Made by a program: the position numbers and the translations under genes. Shown here one piece after another: positions 16,408 through 25,836 of a stretch of DNA of 38,563 nt. The notes below the pieces were generated by a model. It did not search any database and was not told where the DNA came from. It saw nothing but the letters and a program-made list of their open reading frames with translations. Every line of letters begins with the position of its first letter. The first letter of the stretch is position 1. Source of the stretch: Spirochaetaceae bacterium. Its GTDB lineage: Bacteria > Spirochaetota > Spirochaetia > Treponematales > Breznakiellaceae. The stretch is from contig JAITBE010000159.1 in the NCBI GenBank assembly GCA_031283755.1, forward strand, positions 1-38,563, given 5' to 3'.

Positions 16408-17955
16408 ATGAAAAAGGCTTTGACCCTGGTTTTATTGGTATTTTTATTGGGGGCGAAACAGGCGGAATGTGCCGGCAGCAGAAGCGCCGGTTCCGCGGGT
16501 TCAGGACCAATAGAAATAAGCGCGGTACTCCAGCTTAACCCGGAGATCCAGTTGGAAGGGAATCCCCTGATCCGCCTCATCGAAGAGGACCTGAACATCC
16601 GCCTTAAAATCGAAGCGCCCCCGCAGAACGGCTACGGGGATCGGGTAAAGATGCTGGTTTCCACCGGGCTCATGCCCGATCTGGTACATTACGGCGCCGA
16701 TATTTTCGCGACCCAGTGGGCGGAGGAAGGATTGCTGCTGGACCTGACGGACCGTATCGCCCAATACCCCAATTTGGCGGCGAATATCTCCAAAGAACAA
16801 TACGGGGATTGTGTGTTCCTGCCGGACGGCAAAATTTATGGGATCCCCCGGCCAAACAGTTATGATAAATTCGGGTTTGTGATAAATAAAAAATGGCTTG
16901 ACAACCTTGGCCTTAAACCTCCCCGGACAGTAGCGGAGTTTGTGGAGGTGTGCCGGGCGTTTACCTTTAATGATCCCGACCGGAACGGCAGAAACGATAC
17001 CTACGGGGTAAGTCTGAATGCTCAGCAGTCGTCTCTGGATTCGGGGATCTGGCATCTGCAAAACGACTTTTTCTCTATGGCATACAATATTTCAAGCTGG
17101 CACCATGGTATGCCCGATGTGGACGGCAGCGCCAAGCTGCGGCCCCTTAAAAGCCGTTATCCGGATTATATGCGGCAGCTTCGGGCAATGTACGAGGAGG
17201 GCATCATAGACCGGGAATTTATAACCCACAACGCGTCTGAGAATTACGATAAGATAGCCCAGGGCCGGGTCGGTATCGTGGGAGCATCCCAATCCAATTA
17301 TACCACCAACCTATTGGAACGATACAGCATGAACCTGGATGACTTTATTTATTGTCCGCCCCTGGTCCTAAATAGCGGGAACAAACCGGTTTATGCCGTG
17401 CCCCCCAGTAATTGGATGGCCTATTATGTAAAGGCCGGTTCTTCACCGGAAAAACAGGATGCGGTATTGCGGCTGCTCAATTGGGCCAATGGGGAGAAAG
17501 GATTTATAGCCATGCAATTAGGTCTCGCGGGGGCTGACTACACCAGCTACAACATCAATACCCGCACGGTGGTGCGGACCTCCGCCCAAGCCCAGGCTGC
17601 CCAGCGGGTGACCAGTAATATGTTTGGTTTTGCCCACGCCTACCAGGGGCTTCCCGCCTTGCAGGGAGGTTCCACCGCCGCTCAGATAGCCAAATGGCAG
17701 GCCGAGGCCGGGGCGGCGGAGGCGGCCGCCCTGAAGTGTTATTTCGGTTTTACCAAGATGCTGGATCGGATTGGTACGGAATTCCCCGACCAGGTAAGCG
17801 CCCTGAACAGTCTGGAGGTACGGTACATTACCGGTGAGGTTCCCTACCAGCAGTTGGAAACCTATATCAAAAATGTCTATGCCCCCGCCACCGCGGGCAT
17901 AGCCCGGGAACTGTCCGATTATATGACGGCCAACCCGCCCCGTTTTGTGAATTAA
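16408..17955 (+). CDS. Extracellular solute-binding protein (LplA/YtcQ type)
   Basis: Signal peptide MKKALTLVLLVFLLGAKQAEC; SBP-like body (DRVKMLVSTGLMPDLVHYGADIFATQWAEEGLLLDLTDRIAQYPNL); follows two permeases. Confidence 0.9.
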   Translation: MKKALTLVLLVFLLGAKQAECAGSRSAGSAGSGPIEISAVLQLNPEIQLEGNPLIRLIEEDLNIRLKIEAPPQNGYGDRVKMLVSTGLMPDLVHYGADIFATQWAEEGLLLDLTDRIAQYPNLAANISKEQYGDCVFLPDGKIYGIPRPNSYDKFGFVINKKWLDNLGLKPPRTVAEFVEVCRAFTFNDPDRNGRNDTYGVSLNAQQSSLDSGIWHLQNDFFSMAYNISSWHHGMPDVDGSAKLRPLKSRYPDYMRQLRAMYEEGIIDREFITHNASENYDKIAQGRVGIVGASQSNYTTNLLERYSMNLDDFIYCPPLVLNSGNKPVYAVPPSNWMAYYVKAGSSPEKQDAVLRLLNWANGEKGFIAMQLGLAGADYTSYNINTRTVVRTSAQAQAAQRVTSNMFGFAHAYQGLPALQGGSTAAQIAKWQAEAGAAEAAALKCYFGFTKMLDRIGTEFPDQVSALNSLEVRYITGEVPYQQLETYIKNVYAPATAGIARELSDYMTANPPRFVN

Positions 17956-18047
17956 GTCCGGCGCCGCCCCGCTTAGGGGTGGTACCGGGGGCCGTTTTCA
18001 AATCCCGTATGGGCGGCCTTGAATAAATTTTTTGGAGGATTTTGAAA

Positions 18048-18869
18048 ATGAGTCAAGTTTTTAAGATAGGTATTGTGGTTGATGTGGTACCCATCAATGC
18101 CTTAAGCCGGGATTGGGAATATTTTGAGGTGCCCGCCAGTATTCACGGCGATGCTACCCTTTCGGAAAAGGAATGGCTGGAATATAAAAAGATGTACCTG
18201 GCCGACGGCCGCCCGACTCCGGTAACCAGCCATCTTCTGGGTCCCGGTAATATGTGGCGGGGGGCCAGCGGAGAATATTATGATCGGGAATTGCTGGAAT
18301 TTTCTCTTGCCAGAACGATTAACCGGATGTCGCAGTTGGGGGTTAAATACTTGGGCGCCTGGGGAGGGCATTTCCGCTGCCAGGATGGATTCGACCGGAA
18401 TACCGCCATAGATCAGGCCATCAGCACCATTAATATTGCCGCGGATTTTGCCGCCCAATACGGTATGGAGATTGCCCTGGAACCCCAGGCGGAGCAGGAT
18501 ACCCTCTTTCCCCGCTACCTGGAGGGGGTGGAATTCGCAAAAAGGACCGGCAGAAAAAATGTTAAGGTCATGGCGGACCTGAACTATTTTCTTGAACTGG
18601 ATCAACCCCTGGAGGATATTCTCAAATATCCCGGTTATTGTCTTAACGTACATGTCCAGGGAGACGGAGGCGCCCAGCCCAATGTGGGGAACCGGAAAGA
18701 AGTGCTGCTGCACCTCTTTCGAGTATTAAAAGACGCCGGATATGACAAGGGGGTATCGGCCGCCTGTCCTTGGGTGAGTACCCGGGAACATCAGGAACCG
18801 GATTTCCGGTATGAGACCGATATAACCCTGGCTTTTTTGCGGGATCTGCGGGAGAAGGTGTATCATTAG
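18048..18869 (+). CDS. Sugar phosphate isomerase/epimerase family protein (TIM barrel)
   Basis: AADFAAQYGMEIALEPQAEQDTLFPRYLEGVEFAKRTGRKNVKVMADLNYFLELDQPLEDILKYPGYCLNVHVQGDGG; start ATG 18048. Confidence 0.75.
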   Translation: MSQVFKIGIVVDVVPINALSRDWEYFEVPASIHGDATLSEKEWLEYKKMYLADGRPTPVTSHLLGPGNMWRGASGEYYDRELLEFSLARTINRMSQLGVKYLGAWGGHFRCQDGFDRNTAIDQAISTINIAADFAAQYGMEIALEPQAEQDTLFPRYLEGVEFAKRTGRKNVKVMADLNYFLELDQPLEDILKYPGYCLNVHVQGDGGAQPNVGNRKEVLLHLFRVLKDAGYDKGVSAACPWVSTREHQEPDFRYETDITLAFLRDLREKVYH

Positions 18870-18910
18870 GGTTTTTGTTACGGAGAATATCAGAAAAGGA
18901 GGCGTCTGAA

Positions 18911-19561
18911 ATGGATAAGCGGATGAGGGTTGCGGTGTTGGTGGAAAATCATCCCTATGATGTCGTGGGGTTTCAAAAGATGTTGGATTCTTTTACGGAT
19001 TGTGAAACCTTTGTGCAGCCCCTGGATTTGTTTATACAAGACGAGGAAAATAAACAAACCTATTCCGCGGTCCTGTGGTACAATATACATTGGGATCCCC
19101 CCGCGGAAAACAGTATCTTACGGATCTATATGGAGCGGGAACTGGGTAAAACCGGTCAGGGCCTGGTGCTTTTGCATCACGCCCTGCTCTGTTTCCAGGA
19201 TTGGGACCTTTTTACCGGGGTCTGCGGACTGAGAAACCGGGGGGGCGCTTCCTTTACCTATACCCAAAATCAGACGGTGAAGGAACACATCATTGACCGG
19301 GACCATCCCATTACGACGGGGCTTTCGGATTTTACCGTGGTGGACGAAACCTATGGTGTGGGGGAGCCGGAAGAGGAGGGCAGCCGGATCCTGATTGCCG
19401 CCGATACCCCTGGGAGTATGAAGCATATCGCCTGGACCCGGCAATACCAAAACAGCCGGGTGTTTTGTTATGCCTCCGGGCACGACAACCGGGTTTACGG
19501 GGATCCTAATTTCCGGCGGATCCTTCACCGGGGGCTGCGCTGGGCGGGAGGCTTGCTGTAG
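18911..19561 (+). CDS. ThuA-like domain protein (glutamine-amidotransferase-like fold)
   Basis: RVAVLVENHPYDVVGFQKMLDSF...YSAVLWYNIHWD...GQGLVLLHHALLCFQDWDLFTGVCGLRNRG...HPITTGLSDFTVVDETYG...RVFCYASGHDNRVYGDPNFRRILHRGLRWAGG. Confidence 0.82.
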   Translation: MDKRMRVAVLVENHPYDVVGFQKMLDSFTDCETFVQPLDLFIQDEENKQTYSAVLWYNIHWDPPAENSILRIYMERELGKTGQGLVLLHHALLCFQDWDLFTGVCGLRNRGGASFTYTQNQTVKEHIIDRDHPITTGLSDFTVVDETYGVGEPEEEGSRILIAADTPGSMKHIAWTRQYQNSRVFCYASGHDNRVYGDPNFRRILHRGLRWAGGLL

Positions 19562-19611
19562 ACAATCCTCCCTGATCCCGGCGGCGCTTGTCCATCGTTC
19601 GTTCCGGGGTT

Positions 19612-21498
19612 TTAGAAGAACCGGGTGAGGAACGTGGAAAGGGCCGGGATATAGGTTACGAGGAGTACCACCGCCAGTTGGATGAGGAGAAAGGGAAAGA
19701 CATAGCGGCATATATCCACAAAGGGTTTGTTAAACCGGTAGCTTGCCAGGAAAAGATTGAGCCCCACCGGAGGGGTAAGGAAGCCCACTTCCAGGTTGGT
19801 GATGAAGATGATCCCCAAATGTACCGGATCGATCCCGTAGGCCATACCCAAGGGGGTTATCAGGGGTAAAACGATAAGGATCGCCGAGAAGATGTCCATA
19901 AGACACCCCACCACGAGGAGGCTCAGGTTGAGGAGCAGGAGAAAGAGGAATTTGGAACTGATGGTTTCCAGCATCCAGTCCGCGAGGATCATCGGCGCGT
20001 TGGTATCCACAATATAAAAAGACAGGGACTGGGACAGGGCCAGGATGGCCAGGACCCCGCCGATAATGGGAACCGATTTGAGAAACACCTGGGGAACCTG
20101 GGCCAGGGTAATATCCCGGTGAATAAGTACCTCGGTGATAAAAATATAGATTACCGCCACTCCGCCGATTTCCACCAGGGAGAGGAAACCCGTAAAATAA
20201 CTCACCACCAGAAAGAAAGGAAGGATAATCTCCAAAGCCGAACCCCTGAGGGAGCGGAGGGCCCTCTTGAGACTAAAGGGTTCCACGGGAATCTTAATCT
20301 TGATTGACGCGGCAATTCCGAAGATGATCACCGCGGCAACCAGGATGATGCCGGGGATAAGGCCCCCTAAAAACATGTGAAAAACATTGAGTTGGGCCAT
20401 GGCCCCCACCAGGATCAAGGGAAGGCTGGGGGGAAAGAGGAGGCCCACACTCCCCGCCGAAGTAAGAAGGCCGATGGAGAATTTTTCCGGGTATTTAACA
20501 TGCTCCGAGAGGATGCTGTAGAGGATCCCTCCCAAGGCCAGGATTGTTACCCCCGACGCCCCGGTAAAGGAGGTGAAGAAGGCGCAGATAATTACCGTGG
20601 CGATGATCATTCCCCCGGGAAGCCAGGAAAAGAGGCTGCGGAAGGTTTCCACCAGCCGGATACCGGCCTTGCTTTCCGAAAGGAAAAATCCCACCAGGGT
20701 AAAAAGGGGAATGGCGATGATGTTGTCATTGGTCAGGGCTGAATAAATGTCGGTGGACACCGTATCAACCTGACTCCCTGCTGCCTCCAGCAAGATGAGA
20801 ACCAGTCCCCCCATGATCACAAAAAGGGGGGTTCCCGCCAAGGCGGCGAGGAGGAGGAAGATCACCACCGGTACTTTAAGATACAAGGCCCCCAGATAAA
20901 AAAGATCCGACAGATCATAGGCCCATAGGGGAAGATCGAATTCCCAGATGAATTTTGCTATGGATGGAAAGGACACCAGGGTCCCCAGAAGTATGGCCAG
21001 AACGGGAAATACCCGCTTCCAGCCTGAAAGCCCGGTCCGCCGGGCAAAACGACAGGCGATAACCCCGTATCCCAGGGGGATGATCAGGGCAAACAGGCGA
21101 TCCGGGATAAAACCGATTATCCTTCCTGAAAGGCCGATTCTGATAAACGCCGGCGCGGTCCAGGCGATAACCGTGACCACAAAAGCGGAGAGAAGGTTTA
21201 CAAAAATCCGAAGCCGGCGTTTGATACCCTCCCCGGAAAAATACTGAACCAGGGCAATAGCAAGGTGTTCTTCATTCCGGGTGGCGGCCATGCCGGAGAA
21301 CATCCCTACCCAAAGGAGCAGATGGATCATAACCTGGGAAGATCCGCTGATACCGGTCTTAAAAAAGATCCGCGCCGCCGCTTCCGATACAGGAAGCAGG
21401 GTCAGAAAGGCCAGGGAAAGAACACAGAACCCGTTTTCAATCAAGATGAGGATGGATGTCCCCTGGGATTTTTCCTGCCCTTTCCCCGACCCGCTCAT
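19612..21498 (-). CDS. TRAP transporter fused small/large permease (DctQM; TatQM-like)
   Basis: N-terminal 4-TM DctQ-like region followed by DctM (NDNIIAIPLFTLVGFFLSESKAGIRLVETFRSLFSWLPGGMIIATVIICAFFTSFTGASGVTILALGGILY). Confidence 0.92.
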   Translation of the reverse strand: MSGSGKGQEKSQGTSILILIENGFCVLSLAFLTLLPVSEAAARIFFKTGISGSSQVMIHLLLWVGMFSGMAATRNEEHLAIALVQYFSGEGIKRRLRIFVNLLSAFVVTVIAWTAPAFIRIGLSGRIIGFIPDRLFALIIPLGYGVIACRFARRTGLSGWKRVFPVLAILLGTLVSFPSIAKFIWEFDLPLWAYDLSDLFYLGALYLKVPVVIFLLLAALAGTPLFVIMGGLVLILLEAAGSQVDTVSTDIYSALTNDNIIAIPLFTLVGFFLSESKAGIRLVETFRSLFSWLPGGMIIATVIICAFFTSFTGASGVTILALGGILYSILSEHVKYPEKFSIGLLTSAGSVGLLFPPSLPLILVGAMAQLNVFHMFLGGLIPGIILVAAVIIFGIAASIKIKIPVEPFSLKRALRSLRGSALEIILPFFLVVSYFTGFLSLVEIGGVAVIYIFITEVLIHRDITLAQVPQVFLKSVPIIGGVLAILALSQSLSFYIVDTNAPMILADWMLETISSKFLFLLLLNLSLLVVGCLMDIFSAILIVLPLITPLGMAYGIDPVHLGIIFITNLEVGFLTPPVGLNLFLASYRFNKPFVDICRYVFPFLLIQLAVVLLVTYIPALSTFLTRFF

Positions 21499-22526
21499 GG
21501 CTGCCGTCCCCGGTAATTCTGAAGAATGGCCTGGATTCGTTCGTACATTCCCCGGTGGAAAACATTCCGGTTGACCAAATCCGGAATATGCCGGTTTATT
21601 TCCTGGTACCATTCCTGTTCCTGTTGGGGACTTGCCTGGTTTATACTGACGCCGTTTTGCCTCATATTGGCTATAGCATCTTCCTCTCCCTGTTGAAAGG
21701 AATTTTCAATTTCCGTACCCGCCCGCCGGACTATTTCCAAAAGGGGGCCCTGGTATTGGGAGGGAATTCTGGCCCAGGCACGTTTGCTCATCAGAACCCC
21801 TCCCATAAAAGGAGCCAGGTTGACGGTACTCATGTGTTTGGCGACCCGGTAAAGCTGAAAGGCGGAAACGGAGATAGGGCTTTGGTAAATCGCGTCGATC
21901 ATACCGCTGTTGAGCCGCTGGGCCACATCGGTCAAATTTACCCGGACCATCTGAAATCCCATGGTCCTGAAGGCATCCATGAGTTCCTGTTCATCCGGGT
22001 TGGTTCCCACTTTAAGGCGTTTAAGGTCCTGGGGGGTATAAATGGGGCTTCGGGAAAAGATCTTGACCCAGCCCGCTTTGACCAAAACCATGTTGATATA
22101 CCCTTCTTCTTCAATCCGGGAATTGAGGACCGGCCGTACCTCCTGTAATACCACGTCCAGTTCCTCATTATTCCGGATAAGAAAGGGGATGCTCAGGGCC
22201 ATAACTTCCGGGGCTACCGAATTGAGGGCGATGCTGGTAAAGATCGCCGCCTGGATTTTATCCTGCCGGAGTTTCATCAGGTAATCCCCCTCGGAACCGG
22301 GGTACTGGTGGAGGATGTGTAGATCTACCTCCCCATTGGTGGTCCGGCTCCACTCGGCGGCTATTCTATCCAGGGTCCTTCCCCAGGGGGAATTCCGCGG
22401 GAGGGAGGATGCCAGATTGATGGTGATCTTCCGCTGACGCTGTGCGTAAAGAAAACCGGGGGACGTAACACAGAACAAAAAAACAAGGAGAACAAGGGAA
22501 AAGCGGACAAATTTTTTATGCGTCAT
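21495..22526 (-). CDS. TRAP transporter substrate-binding protein (DctP; TatP-like)
   Basis: KITINLASSLPRNSPWGRTLDRIAAEWSRTTNGEVDLHILHQYPGSEGDYLMKLRQDKIQAAIFTSIALNSVAPEVMALSIPFLI; ATGA overlap with the QM gene. Confidence 0.93.
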   Translation of the reverse strand: MTHKKFVRFSLVLLVFLFCVTSPGFLYAQRQRKITINLASSLPRNSPWGRTLDRIAAEWSRTTNGEVDLHILHQYPGSEGDYLMKLRQDKIQAAIFTSIALNSVAPEVMALSIPFLIRNNEELDVVLQEVRPVLNSRIEEEGYINMVLVKAGWVKIFSRSPIYTPQDLKRLKVGTNPDEQELMDAFRTMGFQMVRVNLTDVAQRLNSGMIDAIYQSPISVSAFQLYRVAKHMSTVNLAPFMGGVLMSKRAWARIPSQYQGPLLEIVRRAGTEIENSFQQGEEDAIANMRQNGVSINQASPQQEQEWYQEINRHIPDLVNRNVFHRGMYERIQAILQNYRGRQP

Positions 22527-22586
22527 GTCAATGCTCCTTTTTCGGCGTTAAGCCCTTAAAAATCCGGTATTTTGGAATCGCTCCCG

Positions 22587-23549
22587 TTACTCGTAACTAT
22601 CCCATTCTTCACCGGTATCAATATCAATAAAATAATCGGAAACCGCATCCAAAAGACTTTGAGCCTTACGCTGGGCAATAATGTTCAAGAGGCGGCTGTC
22701 GGGATCGGCGTCCACATCCAGGGCCAGGGCCTTTTCCAAATAGTCTTTAAAGGTATCATAATCCTGGGCAGGGATCGAGACCGCCTGGGCATAAGAGACA
22801 TAGGGTCCCGCCAGGATCCCTTGGGACTTTTCCAGGGCCCGGTGGAAATGCTCCTCAACCCGGCTTTTATCCCCCCCCATGGATTCGGGCAGAGAAGAGA
22901 GGGCGAGGATATAGAATTCATCCAGGGCCCCGTGGTTAAAATCAGGATCCAGGGCATAGGCCCGGTCTATGAGGAACATCAGATCCGGCACCCGGCGGCC
23001 TAGGGCAAGGTCAAAGGGATCCAGGGAATAGGCGGAGAGGTAGCCCGCGGCGGTCCAGTAGAGGAGGGGTACATCGTCCTTTTTCATCCGGGCCAGGTAC
23101 GGTTCCAGGGTGCCGTCAAGGGACGAAGCCTCGCTGAATCCGGGATACTTTTTATCCAAGCCCCCGTAGAGGATGTCCGCTCCCCGGAGATAGAATCTTT
23201 TTGCCCGTTCCAGAGCGGCCAGCCGGTTTTCATACTCGGTGACCGGTAAAAATTCCGCCGGTCCCTGGATAAAGGCATTGGAGTACATGATAAAGAGGGA
23301 TCCGGTGGTGAGGATCAGGCCTTGATGTTCGGGATTAGAGGATAAGAGGGTTTCATACATTTTTATCGCGAAGGGCAGGGCATCCCCCACCAGCTTGGGA
23401 TCCGGATCTCCGGTAAAGACGGAATTGCTTCCTTCCCCGGTTAAAGCGTTGGATACCGCCCGGATCGCCATTTTGTTGATCGAACAGGCGGAAAATAGTA
23501 CCAGGACCGCGAGAAAACCTCCGTAAGCCGGTATAAAATGAGGTTTCAT
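22587..23549 (-). CDS. TRAP transporter T-component-like TPR lipoprotein (TatT-like)
   Basis: Lipobox LFSAC; helical repeat protein (ALPFAIKMYETLLSSNPEHQGLILTTGSLFIMYSNAFIQGPAEFLP) immediately upstream of DctP/DctQM. Confidence 0.85.
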   Translation of the reverse strand: MKPHFIPAYGGFLAVLVLFSACSINKMAIRAVSNALTGEGSNSVFTGDPDPKLVGDALPFAIKMYETLLSSNPEHQGLILTTGSLFIMYSNAFIQGPAEFLPVTEYENRLAALERAKRFYLRGADILYGGLDKKYPGFSEASSLDGTLEPYLARMKKDDVPLLYWTAAGYLSAYSLDPFDLALGRRVPDLMFLIDRAYALDPDFNHGALDEFYILALSSLPESMGGDKSRVEEHFHRALEKSQGILAGPYVSYAQAVSIPAQDYDTFKDYLEKALALDVDADPDSRLLNIIAQRKAQSLLDAVSDYFIDIDTGEEWDSYE

Positions 23550-23842
23550 CCTTACCTCCCTTAAAAAACTACGAAAATAAAAGAAAAGCCGGTCCAAAAC
23601 TTCGATTTTGAAACAACTTCCTTGACTCCTAGAATATCCCTAAAGAATAAAAAATAAAAGTACCTGTCCAAAAAACATAAAATTCCCGCGCCGCTTCCCG
23701 AACCGGTTGTTTTGGCGTCAATTTTTGCGGTTTTCAGGCGAAATCTTACAAAACCGCATTTTTCAAGGGGGCCGGACAAGCAAAGCCTGTCTTTCAAAAT
23801 CATGGCCCTCTGAACTGCCGGATCTTGGCGCCGCCTCTCCTG

Positions 23843-25582
23843 TTAATCCCCGATCGCCCGGTTTATATCCTTTTTGATAGCCTCCAGTTTCCGGGCCGCT
23901 TCTTCCCTGGCCGCGTGGAGGCCGCCGCTTCCTACATCGGCGCAGCAAGTGGCGTAAAATTTTATCTTCGGCTCGGTACCGCTGGGCCGGGCACTGACCA
24001 CGGTTCCGTCCTCAAGGAAAAACTGGAGGACATCGCTGGGGGGAAGATCTTCACTGCCCCGGGCAAGGTCCCGGACCCCGGTTACCTTGACTCCCCCCAG
24101 GGCTGCCGGAGGATTGCCCCGGTACTTATCCATGATCCCCTTCATGATGGCCGGGCCTTCGGGGCCCGGAAAGTATTTGGAGATCCCCAATTCCTGCCAA
24201 TAACCGTTTTTCACATAGAGTTCATCCAGGCGGGTGAGGAGGCTTTTTCCCAGGCTCCTCCAGTAGAGGGTCATCTCCGCGGTGAGGGCCGCGGCGGAAA
24301 CTCCGTCTTTGTCCCGAACTTCGTTTTCTATGAGGAAACCGTAACTTTCCTCGGTGCCGAACACAAAGGTCTTGCCGCTCCCGCCTTCATAACGGCGCAT
24401 GATATCGGCGATCCATTTAAAACCCGTCAGACATTCAATACATTCCACCCCATAGGAGGCCGCCACCCGCTTCTGCATTCCCGTGGTAACGATGGTATTA
24501 ACCATCACCGGTTTTGCCGGCATCTTCCCCGTCTCCTTAAGGGAGAGGAATATATAATCCGCCAGGAGCGCCCCCAGTTGGTTTCCCGTTAACAGGGTGT
24601 AGGCTTCTCCGCCTGAGTCCTTGCCGGGAACGGCAATGCCAAAACGGTCCGCGTCGGGGTCGGTGGCCATTACCACATCGGCTTTTTCCTTTTTTCCCAA
24701 TTTTATTGCCATATCCAGGGCCGCCGCTTCCTCGGGGTTCGGGAAGGCCACCGTGGGGAAGTCCCCGTTCCCCTCCCGCTGTTCGGGGACGGTAATAACC
24801 TTGAGCCCCAGGTCTCCGAGGACCTTTTCTACGTGTTTTGCCCCGGTACCGTGGAGGGGGGTATAGACGATCTTCACTTCTCCGGCCTTGGCCTTGATCA
24901 GATCCGGCCGGAAGAGGCGGCTTTTCACCATGGCCTGATAAGGCTCGTCCACGTCTTTATCAATTATCTCCAGGAGCCCTTGGCGAAGGGCTTCATTTCG
25001 GCTTATTTCTTTTATTTCCCTAACGGCGTTTACCTCGTCGATGATCCCCTGATCATGGGGGGGGATAACCTGGGAACCGTCGTTCCAGTAGGCCTTATAC
25101 CCGTTATACTGGGGAGGGTTATGGCTGGCGGTAACCACGATCCCCGTATCGCAGCCCAGATACCTGATGGAAAAGGACAGTTCCGGGGTAGGTCTGAGGG
25201 AAGAAAAGAGGTAAGCCTTGATCCCGTTGGCGGCAAAGATCAACGCCGAGGCTTCGGCAAATTCCGCCGAATAATGGCGGCTGTCATAGGCGATCGCCGC
25301 CTTCAGGGTTCCCGCCGCAGCCTTATCGGGCACGGCCTTGAGGAGGTAGGCGGCAAGGCCCTGGGTAGCGCTTTTGACCACCAGGGTGTTCATCCGGTTA
25401 TATCCACCCCCTATCACCCCCCGCAGGCCTCCGGTACCGAACTCCAGGTTCCGGTAGAACCGATCCTCCAGTTCCTTAAGGTCCCCGGCGGCCAGGAGTT
25501 TTTCCACCTCGGCCCTGAAATAAGCGTCTGTTTCTTTGGTTATATAATCCTTCGCCCGGTCTAAGATTGCGTTTTTGTCCAT
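23843..25582 (-). CDS. Phosphoglucomutase/phosphomannomutase (alpha-D-phosphohexomutase)
   Basis: TASHNPPQYNGYKAYWNDGSQVIPPHD active-site region, ATDPDADRFGIAVP metal-binding loop, FGTEESYGFL, ARPSGTEPKIKFY phosphate loop. Confidence 0.96.
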   Translation of the reverse strand: MDKNAILDRAKDYITKETDAYFRAEVEKLLAAGDLKELEDRFYRNLEFGTGGLRGVIGGGYNRMNTLVVKSATQGLAAYLLKAVPDKAAAGTLKAAIAYDSRHYSAEFAEASALIFAANGIKAYLFSSLRPTPELSFSIRYLGCDTGIVVTASHNPPQYNGYKAYWNDGSQVIPPHDQGIIDEVNAVREIKEISRNEALRQGLLEIIDKDVDEPYQAMVKSRLFRPDLIKAKAGEVKIVYTPLHGTGAKHVEKVLGDLGLKVITVPEQREGNGDFPTVAFPNPEEAAALDMAIKLGKKEKADVVMATDPDADRFGIAVPGKDSGGEAYTLLTGNQLGALLADYIFLSLKETGKMPAKPVMVNTIVTTGMQKRVAASYGVECIECLTGFKWIADIMRRYEGGSGKTFVFGTEESYGFLIENEVRDKDGVSAAALTAEMTLYWRSLGKSLLTRLDELYVKNGYWQELGISKYFPGPEGPAIMKGIMDKYRGNPPAALGGVKVTGVRDLARGSEDLPPSDVLQFFLEDGTVVSARPSGTEPKIKFYATCCADVGSGGLHAAREEAARKLEAIKKDINRAIGD

Positions 25583-25801
25583 AAAAGACTCCCCGTATAG
25601 TATGAATTTAGTATAGTCCCCCGGCTATTTGAAGGCAAGGGAGTTTTAAGGTCTTAATTGGGAAAGAACCTTGGATTTAAACGGAAAAGCGGACGGTTTA
25701 ATATGGGGCTTAATAGCTTTTCCCAAACTGGTCTTACCCCGGGGCTTGAAGCCGGTTCGGCCGGCATTGAATATTTCCCGATGAGTAATGTAATAAAAGC
25801 G

Positions 25802-25830
25802 TTGACAAGGTTCCGGTACCCGTCTAAGGT
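25802..25830 (+). promoter_or_regulatory. Sigma-70 promoter TTGACA-N17-TAAGGT
   Basis: Perfect -35, 17-bp spacer; predicted +1 on the ATG at 25837. Confidence 0.55.
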
Positions 25831-25836
25831 TCTTTT

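Noticed and set aside
21456-22148. Plus-strand ORF of 230 aa
   Set aside because: Antisense to the DctP gene, which has a clear family signature.
23825-24592. Plus-strand ORF of 255 aa
   Set aside because: Same antisense shadow over phosphoglucomutase; no recognisable family.
24833-25564. Long plus-strand ORF (243 aa) opposite the phosphoglucomutase gene
   Set aside because: Antisense to a clearly conserved enzyme; composition is typical of frame-shadow ORFs (Gly/Pro/Arg-rich, no motifs).
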